Shown: in pieces, positions 14,145 to 41,165 of the stretch
Layout of the letters: the number at the start of each line of letters is the position of its first letter
Numbering within the stretch: position 1 is the stretch's first letter
Source: Eleginops maclovinus
Taxonomy: Eukaryota > Chordata > Actinopteri > Perciformes > Eleginopidae
Length of the DNA stretch: 64,000 bases
NCBI RefSeq assembly: GCF_036324505.1
Contig: NC_086352.1
Span: 21,669,637-21,733,636 of the forward strand
Direction of reading: 5' to 3'
The notes under the pieces: generated by a model
Seen by the model: only the letters and a program-made list of their open reading frames with translations
Databases searched by the model: none
What the model was told of the DNA's origin: nothing
Made by a program: the position numbers and the translations under genes

Positions 14145-14152
14145 CATGCATG
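14145..14152 (-). promoter_or_regulatory. Candidate RBFOX motif (CATGCATG palindrome) upstream of the exon
   Basis: The palindrome CATGCATG supplies TGCATG in gene sense about 106 nt upstream of the acceptor. Upstream RBFOX sites tend to repress inclusion. A further gene-sense TGCATG lies at 14412-14407, overlapping an ATGCAAAT octamer (14408-14415 on the plus strand) that is also a POU-factor motif. Function is inferred. Confidence 0.3.
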
Positions 14153-15091
14153 CTGCTTGATACACTGATGAATACTGCAGTGTGAAATAAGCAGCCTAGA
14201 GAGATTGTTTGAACAATGTTAATGTATTAAACATTTACAAGTAAGGAAGTCAGGGATGAATGGAAGTATTCATTTTAAGTTCCAAAATAATGATTATAGA
14301 ATAAAAATTGAGTCTATTTTGACTCGGGCCGCGTTATTTGTGGGAAGGGGAGTAAACACATGGTAAATACAGTCACGTTTCACTGCACAATGACAATCAA
14401 TAACAGCATGCAAATTAAACACCACGCACTGTTACAAAAATTCAGCAAGGTGAGAAGTGCAACATTTTTGAGCCTTTTATAAATGCATATTGTAATTAAT
14501 GTCAGGCATAATTAATCAAGGCCGTACAATTTCTAGATATTGGTGGCAGGATATTATCATGTTTGTGAAGACTGCTGCAGGGACATTTAAAGTCTGATTA
14601 TTTAGTTTGTTTTGTCAGTTTGTTTGCATGTTGGCAAAGTCAAAGTGGCCAGCAGAGTTAACAGAAGACGCCACCGGGGTGCCCCTCTTTCCATATTCCA
14701 CAGTCTCACTGACGAGAGGAATCTCTTAAAGTGTTGCTAGGACAAGCTGTATAGCCAGTCTGTTGATATTCAAGCCCACACGCACGTGCACATACACACC
14801 AGCCTTAAAGCCATCCTGATTGAATTTCCATTTGTTAATTCCAAGTGTCTTTTCCCCTTGCACTAATGACATTTTCCTCAGGCTTTTTCATAAGTCCAGA
14901 CACAAGCCTCAAGCTAACCTTTCGTGAGCACAGAGAGGTCCCTGCCACATCCTTGGTGCTTGGTGATGACAGACAGAGACGGGTTTTACAGTAATTATTG
15001 GCAAAAGCAAAGGTCACCCAATCTGCAGTCTAATGCAAATGACCTCATTATATATCTGAGAACGGCTCCAAAAATGCAACATTCAATTAAC

Positions 15092-15153
15092 CAAAAAAGA
15101 GGAAATAAAGAAGGGAAGAGGGAAGGGAGGCTAGGAGGGGAGGGAGTGGGTGG
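15092..15153 (+). repeat. Purine-rich, G-run tract (possible G-quadruplex)
   Basis: Almost uninterrupted A/G on the plus strand, changing from A-rich to G-rich. From 15113 it carries six runs of three or more G. The inter-run loops are 4, 2, 9, 1 and 3 nt, so one loop exceeds the usual 7-nt limit. It ends about 65 bp before the GACA array. The G-rich strand is the non-template strand for plus-strand reading and the template strand for pcdh9. Confidence 0.55.
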
Positions 15154-15217
15154 TCTTGATTCAGATTTCGATGCATGGTGTTGAATTTTTATAAGGTATG
15201 GTAACGATGATAATGCT

Positions 15218-15364
<147 letters not shown>

Positions 15365-18300
15365 TTTTAATCTGCAACCCCAATTTTACAAAACAGCTAT
15401 AACAACATTTGGGGAAGATGTCAATCTTCACATGCCCAGCGGTGTTGCAATGACACTCAGCTGACAAACGGATGAATGAATAGACAAGAAAGAATGTTTT
15501 ATGACATTTAGGGGCTGACCGCTTTTGTGAATTGTATCCTTGTAAATTAGGAAAAAATAGTTTTAGTATTATTGATTATGTGGATGTGCATGCCCTTTAA
15601 AACAAATTATATGTAATTTTTAAGAAAATCAAATCCAATATTATTCCTAAAATCAGGATTTTCAGTCCTCAAGGGCAACTAAAAGTGTAGAATCAAGTAC
15701 AATTAAATGCAAAGGTCTTGTAAAACAGTAGGAATCTGGATAAATGTCACAGGTAGTAATTATAAAGAGGCAGATTAACGGATGTGGCATTTCAAATGAA
15801 GATGACATGATGTGATAAAAACCTCTCTAAGAGGGTTTCCTCCATTTTCTGTTTGTGTGACAGTTAAAGTTCAGTGCAACGCTACAAGTTCGCACAAGGA
15901 GGCATGCATTATGAGTGTAAGTTAAAAAACATTTTATTGAGAAAATGAACCCAGGCAACCTTAAGGGTGAGGCAAGCCTTAAAGGTTTGACATGTTTAGT
16001 GTATCCTTATCTCAGGCAAGCTAGCCATCAATTTGTTGACTGCCCTGAAGGTGTGAAGAAGTACTATTTAAGTCTTAGTAGGACACCTCAAATATATATT
16101 GTTTATTGAAGGACATGTGCTAAAACTGTATGATCAAAATGTATCATGATGATGGTGATAAGTTATTAAACTGAGTAAGGTATAGGATTGGCAGTGATGT
16201 ATAATTCACCTCTGCTTGTGTGAAGGTTTTCTTAAAAGGTTCATGATCAGTACATGACTGTATCAGTACATGCCCTTCAGTATAATACTAAGACATTCAT
16301 GAGAATACTCTGATTAATACATGAAGAGAGTGAATACAAAAGGAAATGCAGTCGACAGTGTGACAGTGGGAAAATGATTGCTACTGCTTTAAGCCCAGGG
16401 AAAAGAACAGCAATCCTAATTCTCAATTAATCACAATATATGACCTGACAAATGTAATATAACTAAATGTTCTTCTCATATACATGACAAGTACAGGCAA
16501 TAATTGAGGCAATAATACTTGAGTATATGTAATATTTTTTGATTTTGACTTCTACAAGGGAAAAGAAAAAAGGGCTCATTATTGATTGGGTTAAGGGTTT
16601 CAGGCTGTGCTGTCAAACACTGCAGGACTGGTGGGACTCTAAAATGAAATCTTGCTCAGCGTCCTGTCAGACTTTATTCTAGCGTTGGTTCCAGTAAAGC
16701 TTTTTAGAAAGAATATACTATAATATGTAGTCAAGCCAAAATGATGTAAACCTCCTTGATAAATCTAGACTGGATCGTTGTAAGCTAAATAATGTATAGT
16801 TTAGCAATTAAAATGTCCTTGATTACTAAATAAAAATGTTCAGTTTTAAATAACATCTGCTGTCCTCATTAATATGTGTTCTTCGTGTGCTTTCTGAATG
16901 CACATGTGTTGTTTTGTGGGTTTAGGCATGTTTGAAGATATTTGAATTTCTCTGTTGCTGACAGTCACTTGTAGGAACATTAGCATAAGACCGGCTTAAA
17001 CTATCCCTGCTGCCAGTTTACAAGATATTATGGCTTATCGCGCCTGCTAACCCTTATTATCCGCTTGTTTTTATAATTTGCCTGACCAAACACACTCAGT
17101 TTAACAAACACAAAGCAAATAACAGCAAGCCAGCAAATTATCCAGAAAGTGTTTGCCATTGGGTCCAGAATACAAACAATACAAAGCAAAGTCAAGAAAA
17201 TAAAATCTGACAGGGGAGAGTAAATGCTAAATATTGTTGTTTTTTTTGGTTTACAAAAGCTCCATACAAATACAATTGCTCTACACACTGTGTGAGTATA
17301 AGTACAAAAATGGTGGAAAGGTAAAAAGCAGCAGTATCACACTGTATTTCAACTACTGTAGTTATATTGATCTAGGCTTGCATCCCATTTTAAGGACTAA
17401 CCAATACCTTATTCAAACTCAATATTGATAGAAATGAAAAAAGAAAAATCTGCATATAATTTAAGCATTAAGTGACACATACAGTAACACTATATACAAA
17501 GTGCCTGTTTCAATGGTCACTGACTAATTAGAAGTGTTTCAGCAAAGCACTGTGCTGCTGTAGCACTTCAGGTCAACCTCTTGGTGGAAAATCACAATCA
17601 GAAGGTGACATAAATAGATTCACTGCACAGTACAGACTCAATCTCATAGGAAACAAAACTGATACGACTTTGGTTTTACGTGACAGAAAACAAATAGGTA
17701 CTGGATTATGACTGCACAAGCTCTTTCTCTGCTTCCCTTTCTTTCTCCTCTTGAGTGTGACCATATGGAGCACAGTGTGTAAGTCAAAAACAACTTATTG
17801 TGTTGTTTCCCACATTAACTCAATATAACAAAACATTTCTATCAGAAAGACATTTAATGAGAGGAAGTGCACACTGAGCAGACGTGCACAGCAACAAACA
17901 TACACTCTTACACACAAATAATGCAACCCCCTCACCTCCACAAATAATCTTATCTAACAGCAGTCTGACACCTGCGGTGAGAGAACACTTCCCACGAGTC
18001 CGTTCTCACAATCAGACCACTGAGGGAGATCAGTCAACCAAGAAAACAAAACTCACAAAAAGATATCTCTCTCTTTTTCCCTCTGACGCTTTCTCTTTCC
18101 CTTAGAGACCAAAGGTGCTGTGCCATCTGCTGGCCACCTTGGAAAATACATTTTTTCTTTCAATAAAAGATTGTTTGGTCCTGAAGATTGATTTGTTTCT
18201 TTTCCGGCATTGCCTCGATGTTTCGCACCTTTTCACTGTTATTGCTCTACTTCAATACTTGTGTAAGTCGATGCTGTTAACCCTTAAACAGAATAATTCA

Positions 18301-18950
18301 TGTCCTTTGATTGATCTTTTATTATGTTTTTGAGAAAGTACATTTTAGTGTCATACTCTATTCCCCTCAGTGTGTATCCACAACCCTGACAAGCTGTAAC
18401 AATCCACAAAACATCAAATCAATTGAAACATTAGCAGATGATAGACACTGCCTCCTGTCAACATAACATTCGGATATCCTTTGGGATAGAACGCTTCACA
18501 ATCTCAGTCAGGCAAGGCTCTATTTTGATGACATAAACACAGTCAAAAACAAGCTTTTCAAACTTCTTAAAAAAGATGAAAGATGCAGGGATGAAAAGAG
18601 TTCCCAAACTTGTTTCTGTAAGCAACACTTAAATAAAGAGTGACAAATAAATCACCATCTCCCCCGTCTTTGATTCTGACTCTAATATTGACGTAGTCTG
18701 CTCCTGCTGCCTCTCCAGAGTCTAAGTCTGCTGCCTTCTGCTTTTCATCATTAAATCATAGCTAGACTCTTCTGAGAAACATCTGCATTCTGCCACATCC
18801 ACAATGAAGCTCCATCAGTCACTCCCTCACACTGTGGTTCACTAGAAACACAACAAGACACATACACACAAACACAAAGACAACGATACATAAATCTAAG
18901 TCCCATTTGACCCATTTCCTAAATTGCAAGCTTTGAAGAGTGGACATGTA
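15365..18950. other. Intronic DNA without recognisable features
   Basis: AT-rich mixed sequence. The only local structure I see is an 11-bp direct repeat, ATCAGTACATG, at 16246-16256 and 16262-16272. No supported exon, RNA or transposon. Confidence 0.6.
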
Positions 18951-18952
18951 GT

Positions 18953-19017
<65 letters not shown>
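18951..19017. repeat. (GT)n microsatellite
   Basis: The perfect core of 28 GT units spans 18961-19016, preceded by an interrupted GTGTGTGTTT. It is transcribed as (CA)n in pcdh9 sense, a known class of hnRNP L binding sequence. It produces a Cys-Val chance frame. Confidence 0.97.
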
Positions 19018-31860
<12,843 letters not shown>

Positions 31861-32006
31861 CCTTCCTTCCATCCATTCATCTGTCCATCAACATACATCT
31901 AACTTTTCATCCATCCACCCATCCACCTACCCACCCATCGATCTATACCTACCTGTCTACGTACTTACCTATCAACCTATCTATCTACTTACCTATGCAT
32001 AGATAT
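31861..32006. repeat. Degenerate CATC/CTAC/CTAT tetranucleotide tract
   Basis: It starts CCTTCCTTCC, passes through CATC and CACC units and ends in CTAT and CTTA units, all with many substitutions. This looks like an old, decaying compound tetranucleotide microsatellite. A second shorter tract of the same character lies at 32501-32540. Confidence 0.8.
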
Positions 32007-32500
32007 ATACAGCATGCTGTATATTGATTTAGTGTCTTAGAGCTATTGTAACGCAGCCATTCAAATTGCATTCTAAAACAAGATAGATTGTAGTGCGCAC
32101 AAAGCTGTGCCAAGCAGATAAATCAATTAAAGTGACCTGATCTGACAAGTAGCCACGTCCTCAAACAGGCTTGATATGAAAACACACATTCATGAGACTC
32201 ATGCCTATCTCTATCTCACAATGGGGCCTTTTTTCCATAAACTCTGATTAAAAGACAGGTCAACAACGGTTCAAAAGAACAAGCTGACCTTTAATTTCAT
32301 GTTGGAAAATAGATGATAAAATCTCTTCTTTGTCTTTTGCGGATGGACATTTTTAATCATAATTCAAATCAAAAGACAGTCAGATGTATACCTTAATTCA
32401 TTCTGATTGTATTTGAAAACAGAATAAAAGAGAAATTATCCTACTGAGGGTTTCATTCCAATCAAGAATCTCAAACATTCAGGATAGATACACCATTTCT

Positions 32501-32540
32501 CATTTGTCTATCTATACATCCCTCCATCTATCCATCCACA
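32501..32540. repeat. Short degenerate CTAT/CATC tract
   Basis: About 40 bp of TCTATCTAT followed by CATC units. It is a short companion of the 31861 tract, about 500 bp away. Confidence 0.65.
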
Positions 32541-32789
32541 CGGACATGGACACCCATCAGCCATGAATATAATAAAACCTTCTTTCATGTTAAGCCAATG
32601 CATTTGTCTGTGAGCTGACCCTCATCGGTGTCACTGCCACACCTCAGGCCATAGAGGGCTTATCATCTCCCCCCTAAAGATTGTTTCGCTGTTACGCTGT
32701 GGAGATCTAGAATAATAAACTCAGACCTCTACTTTGAATCTAAAAACTCATCACAAAAATTGCTTTTAATGTGTAGAAGATCTTTCTAA

Positions 32790-32962
32790 TCTGCCTTTTG
32801 TAATACTGAATATAATTCCTGCACTTTATTTTTGTACATGTTTGAATGCTGTGTGTCTTTGTTGTTGTGATTTTTCTGAATGTTTGGCACCTTAAAAGGA
32901 GTTGCTCTTCTTTTTTCGCTGTACGAGTAGAATGACAATAAAGTATTCTATTCTGATCTATT
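32790..32962 (+). mobile_element. Solo 3' tail of a fish LINE (CR1/L2/Rex-like)
   Basis: The block has a T-rich 3' UTR character. It carries TGGCACCTT, then TTCGCTGTACGAGTAGAATG, then GACAATAAAG, and ends in an ATTCT-type pentamer tail (ATTCTATTCTGATCTATT). The AATAAA is at 32937-32942. This order (GTTGTAC-like block, GACAATAAAG, short tandem tail) is the familiar 3' end of a widespread teleost non-LTR retrotransposon group. No coding part remains, which fits strong 5' truncation. The 5' limit is approximate. It is inserted antisense to pcdh9. Confidence 0.65.
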
Positions 32963-33947
32963 ATACTCATTACCGAATCTTGACCAGAGAAACAATTAAT
33001 TTTAGCCATCAACAGCTACTCTTCAATTTACATTCTGGTTTGTTTATTATGAAATGACAGCCACATACAGCACTGTTAAATCCCACTGCTATTGCACTCA
33101 TAAAAAGGCAACCTGCATCTTGTGTGTGAGACTGTGTGAGTACATACCATCCTGTATACACCTATTTTGTATCTGTACAATGTGTGTTATGAAATACAAA
33201 ATAATTTGAAAAAGTGGTCTTATCAAAAGAGATCCAAGATGATTTTCCCAATGGAAAGGCAAAGACTGACGAGACAATTAAGATACTAAAACCAATAATC
33301 AAAGATTCAGGAACCTCTAACCAAATATTTTTTGGAGCTGAGGACAAAGTAAATCCTTTGCAGAGTAGAGGACAGCCTAGAGGATATTTGTGCTTTACTC
33401 ATCAGTGGCTTTCATCTTAAGGGTCACTTTCTAACTATCAATCATCAGGTCTCAGTCTTTAATCATCTCAAGTATGTGCTCTCTTTTATCAAACCACAGA
33501 GGGAGTTAAATAGTACGGCTCCTAAAATACTATTTGTCTCAAGTACATAAAAATGTTTTAGTTTTTAATAATTTGTCTTGGGAAATAATGTTGTACTTAG
33601 CAGTACAGCTGTGAATAGTGATCTCCTAAACATTAGTTTGATAGGCCCTGTTTCTGTTCTCATTATCCCATTGTATAATCAATTAAGGAATTAAGCAAAC
33701 AGATATAATAGGGAGAAAAAAAGGAAAAAAGGGGTAAGTAACAGAAAGGAAGGGAAGGGAAGAGAGAGCGATTTGTGCAACACACAGGGAAGAAAGGCAA
33801 AGCTGAAATTCCACATGTGTTTTGTGAGCATGTAGCGAGAAAGGTAAGCCGTATAAGAGTACAATCCTTTTGTTTTCCAAGGTGTGGAGCGCTTGGTTAT
33901 CATGATAACCCTTCACTGCAGCTGTCAGATGATGAAGATCAGCATGC
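32963..33947. other. Intronic DNA without recognisable features
   Basis: Mixed sequence between the LINE tail and the compound repeat, with purine-rich stretches from 33712 to 33770. A 68-codon plus-strand frame at 33214-33420 resembles nothing I recognise. Confidence 0.5.
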
Positions 33948-33980
33948 AGAGACAGAGAGAGGGAGAGAGAGAGAGAGAGA

Positions 33981-34075
<95 letters not shown>

Positions 34076-34135
34076 ACTCTATCAGTCTATCAATATCTCC
34101 CTGTCTCTCTGTCTCTTTATATCTCTGTCTCTCTC
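33948..34135. repeat. Compound repeat: GA tract, (CA)46, then CT-rich tract
   Basis: The tract begins with AGAGACAGAGAGA at 33948-33960 and (GA)n at 33962-33982. A perfect (AC)46 follows at 33982-34073, then a CT-rich segment to 34135 that contains TCTCTCTGTCTCT at 34104-34116. The first and last named segments are exact reverse complements. Open frames of 95-128 codons covering the array are repeat artefacts (His-Thr and Cys-Val). Confidence 0.97.
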
Positions 34136-36070
34136 AATTCAGATCACTTTAAATCTGCTACATTGGCATGACAGGTAGGGGATCCACTGAACAATGCCAA
34201 AGAGCATACAAAGGATCAAGACAAATAATGGGACAATACATTTCAAAATTATGAACAGAAAATGTATAAATATGCATCAATCAAAAACTGTCAATATCAA
34301 TTGTGTCCTTGCATAGCAATATATAAATCCATAAGATGTATTTATTCAAATTCGCTGTAAAGCAACAGAGTACAATGCTGTATGGATTAGTTGGGTTGCA
34401 ACAGATATAGATGCAGTAGATGTTCTCCTGTATTTTATGCTATTTTGGAATATACTCTTCTTCTCTTAATCACAAACACCTTGAGCTCTATTAACACTTC
34501 AAAAGGTGAAATGTTGAAATGTTAGCCGTAATGACATACTGACACATCAGACTAACATGTTTTATTTTTATACATTTTTCAAAAGCTAGCAAAATGTAAG
34601 TGTGTCTTTCCTCAATAGCGAAATGAGAAGAACAGTTTTTGTGTCAGTAATGTCTTTCTGTGCCTTCACCTTGCAATGGCTAGTCCATCTGTCTTTGTCT
34701 GCCCCACTCTATCTGTCTGCCTCTCTCACACTCAACAAGCCTTGTGGCCTTTTACAACAAATTAGCATCCTTGTTAGTAGTGTTTGATGTGAACGGGAAC
34801 TTGACAGTTTCGGTTTCTTCAGAGAACAGAGGTTTGTTCTGTTCATAAGGCCCTGCTCCACTGGACTCGATTACAGGATCTGTGCTCACAATAGCTTTTT
34901 CTTTCCGTCGTTCTTGTAAAACACACTATTCATTCCAACATGCAACCCTATCTCCTACACAATATGTTGATATACCTTGGATTTCTCATATATCATTTTT
35001 GGGGGGAAATGTAATTGCTGCATGGTAACTTTCAATTACAATCTAGGAGTGACAAAGATTGCTCACATGCTGTTAGGTTTAATGATACATAAAGCAACTA
35101 GAATGGATATTCACTCGTATAACAAAGAATGAAATGACTATGCGAAAACAATGTGATAATGAGAAACTAACACTCTTTTCAACAAGCATTTTCAAACTCA
35201 ACAACCTTCACAGTGTGATTTTAACACACCTGTAATGCGGCTGTGAAGAGTCTGCAGACATTGGCAATATACACACTATCTGACAATGTATTGCTGATGC
35301 TAATTAATGCTTTTAAACTAAATGTTTGGGTGTCAGTGTTGGACCTACATGTTATTTTTGTTTATGTCATCGATTATCCTGTCCTTGGTTGAAACTTGAT
35401 GAAATCCTCAGCCCATAAAAAATAGTAATCTTTATTCCTCAATAAGCTGTGTTTATAGAAGTAAAATCCTTTCTGTTTAGAATTCTCTGAAGTAGAGAAA
35501 TCATAAAGGCTTGATTTTTATCTAGAGAGGTTTCTGCTCTTGTTTCGCAACTTCCTTGTTAATTATATTTTAAACGTTTTTTTTTATGTTAAATGTTTTC
35601 ATGAACGCACATCTGCAAAAAAAAACTTTTTCCACTCTCATATTATCTGTTTCACTTTTGTGAACAAACACAAATCTTAATATCACCAGAGAATAAATGT
35701 CACGTTCCCTACAAGAAAGTTAAAGTACTCTTACTGCCTCAGAGCGGAATAAGGATGTTGAGTTGTATTGGCTTCATCAAAAAATATCCCCTATGTTCTT
35801 TAGCACAAAAAAACATGTCCCTCCTGAAAACTATCAAAGCGATTTTATAGGATTTATCAGAGCTTACTTGTCACTCCTTAAGAAGAATTCATATTTATGT
35901 TACAGAAAGCTGTGTTAGGATGCACTATTACCAACACAACGAGTGGCACAACAAAAACAATTCCATTGATCTGGGAGGTATGAGAGGGTAAATGGTCTCA
36001 ATGACACTCACACATTGGGCATTTAGCTGGCTGTTAACCTCAGACACATGACACATCTCATGAGGGTTTG
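34136..36070. other. Intronic DNA without recognisable features
   Basis: AT-rich mixed sequence. I see no exon, RNA or transposon signature. Confidence 0.55.
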
Positions 36071-36077
36071 TCCCCCC

Positions 36078-36111
<34 letters not shown>
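36071..36111. repeat. Poly(C) run plus (TC)n microsatellite
   Basis: A run of eight C is followed by about 16 uninterrupted TC units. It lies about 150 bp before the long AC array at 36264. Another short CT run, TCTCTCTCTCTC, occurs around 36228-36241. Confidence 0.93.
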
Positions 36112-36114
<3 letters not shown>

Positions 36115-36262
36115 CCATTGGTTTCAGGTCAAGTTACTGCCTTTGCTTTGACCTCCCCAGGTAGGCTATCCACCAACATTTAGGCCTATCTATGTTTTGG
36201 TTTGTGTCTCCATCTCCATCCGTCTGTCTCTCTCTCTCTCCTAGGATTCTCTCCCTCAACAT

Positions 36263-39704
<3,442 letters not shown>

Positions 39705-39739
<35 letters not shown>

Positions 39740-39759
39740 ACGCGTGCGTACGTGCGTGT
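39705..39759. repeat. (TG)17 joined to a CpG-rich alternating tract
   Basis: (TG)17 at 39705-39738 runs straight into CACGCGTGCGTACGTGCGTG. The pyrimidine-purine alternation stays strict for 55 bp, to 39759. The second half is rich in CpG and includes the palindrome GCACGCGTGC at 39738-39747. The 132-codon plus-strand frame crossing it (39628-40026) has a Cys-Val stretch from this repeat and no known domain. Confidence 0.95.
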
Positions 39760-41124
39760 CTGTTTTTGTTTTTTTATACCTGCACAGATGTTTTGTGGTT
39801 AGCCAGATTAGTGAGCAATAATAAAATTAAATCTGAAGCCCAAAAGAAAAACCAAACATGCACATTAAGACCATATATCCATTATGATTACGTTGAGAAT
39901 AACTGTGTATGTAGACAGAGTATTTCTCTGAGGAGATTAAAGAATACGTATGATGAGATTAAGGAGAGGGATGAAGCGATTAAGACTGACTACTTTAAAA
40001 TGATTATGAAAGGCTTAGAAGGGTAGGTCACACACAGCATATTAGAGAGACACCGAGAGAGGCAGGACACAGAGCAATCTGGAGTTTTTGATCCATGGAA
40101 GCAACAAAGAAGAGCTAGCTGCGCTTGTTATTGTCTTATGTCAATAGCATTTTCAACAGTGTTGCTTGATATTACTGGGGAGAAAGCAAGAACAGAGGAG
40201 GGAAAACAAAAGAATAAAAAACAAGGCGTATGCACTCCCACATGACCTAGGAGAAACAATGACAATCAAATGGCCTGCAGCAGACTCCCCCCTCCCTCGC
40301 TCTCCCTCCCTCACTGTCTCCCTCTCCTTTTCTGTGTACTTTGATGTACAAAATAGCCCCAATCCATAAACAGCACCATTACTTTCACTGCCTACCTACA
40401 GTGCTCTCTCTCTTTCTTCTCTTTTATTTCCCATCACCCCATCCTCTATCTCAAACACACACAAACACTCACACACGCATACCAACACATTTTCCATTCT
40501 CTCCAAAGCTAGTTTCAAGGTATATTTTGCCAGCGGCTTTTTTGTGGTCATGGGTAATATGGAAGGGAGTAGAAAATTGTGGGTCGTCTATAGCTTCAAT
40601 GCTCACAATCAGATACTAGAGGTTAAAATATAACGTATGACTGACAGAGACATATAGCATTTCACACTTCCTTCTTTCGTATCAGCACAACTCTCTTTAT
40701 TGTTATATCATTCTGTCAAACCTTTCACACCTCAGAAGAAAGCAGTAGAGATATCAAGCTCTGACCAAACTGCCAAACATTGAACAATGGTACATTCCCC
40801 TTCCCTTGTATCTTTACATTTAATTGGGTACTCACAGGAACAATGTACAGTATTCACTTTATTGTGTAAAATGTACTGTGCATCCTTTTCTCAGTTACTG
40901 TGTTCCAATAATGGATGTGTAGTTGACCTTTGAGACTGCAACAGCTAAAGATGACGCATGTTTACATTTTGTTATAGGGAAGAAAATAGGCTGACATTGT
41001 TATAGCAGAGCATGTGATTCACTGCTAGTTATTTACAAACAGTCAGACGGTTTACAAACCATTACAGCAAATGTCGCCTAACAATGTTGATAGTCCGTTC
41101 TGTTGCAAAAAGGGGGGAAATGAC
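39760..41124. other. Intronic DNA without recognisable features
   Basis: Mixed sequence with a CT-rich patch (40287-40330, repeated CCCTC units) and a CA-rich patch (40452-40495). No gene evidence. Confidence 0.5.
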
Positions 41125-41134
41125 TATATATATA

Positions 41135-41164
<30 letters not shown>
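41125..41164. repeat. Perfect 40-bp TA-rich palindrome
   Basis: Fifteen bases of alternating TA, then G, eight bases of TA, C, and fifteen bases of AT. The G and C sit symmetrically, so the whole 40 bp equals its own reverse complement. It could extrude as a cruciform. It is preceded by AAAAAGGGGGGAAA. Confidence 0.95.

Positions 41165-41165
<1 letters not shown>

Larger units (their letters stand above)
14040..15090 (-). other. pcdh9: Start of the large upstream pcdh9 intron; TAAT-rich exon-flanking block
   Basis: Upstream of the acceptor lies mixed AT-rich DNA with several homeodomain-type cores (TAATTA and ATTAAT around 14490-14520) and one POU octamer ATGCAAAT at 14408-14415. No repeat or open frame of interest occurs. 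It could act as an intronic regulatory element, but nothing here proves it. Confidence 0.45.

Noticed and set aside
33683..34171. Overlapping open frames up to 128 codons with His-Thr or Cys-Val tracts
   Set aside because: They are the CA array read in different frames; no domain in the non-repeat parts. The same applies to frames at 18924-19115, 21781-22006, 36134-36448 and 48773-49049.
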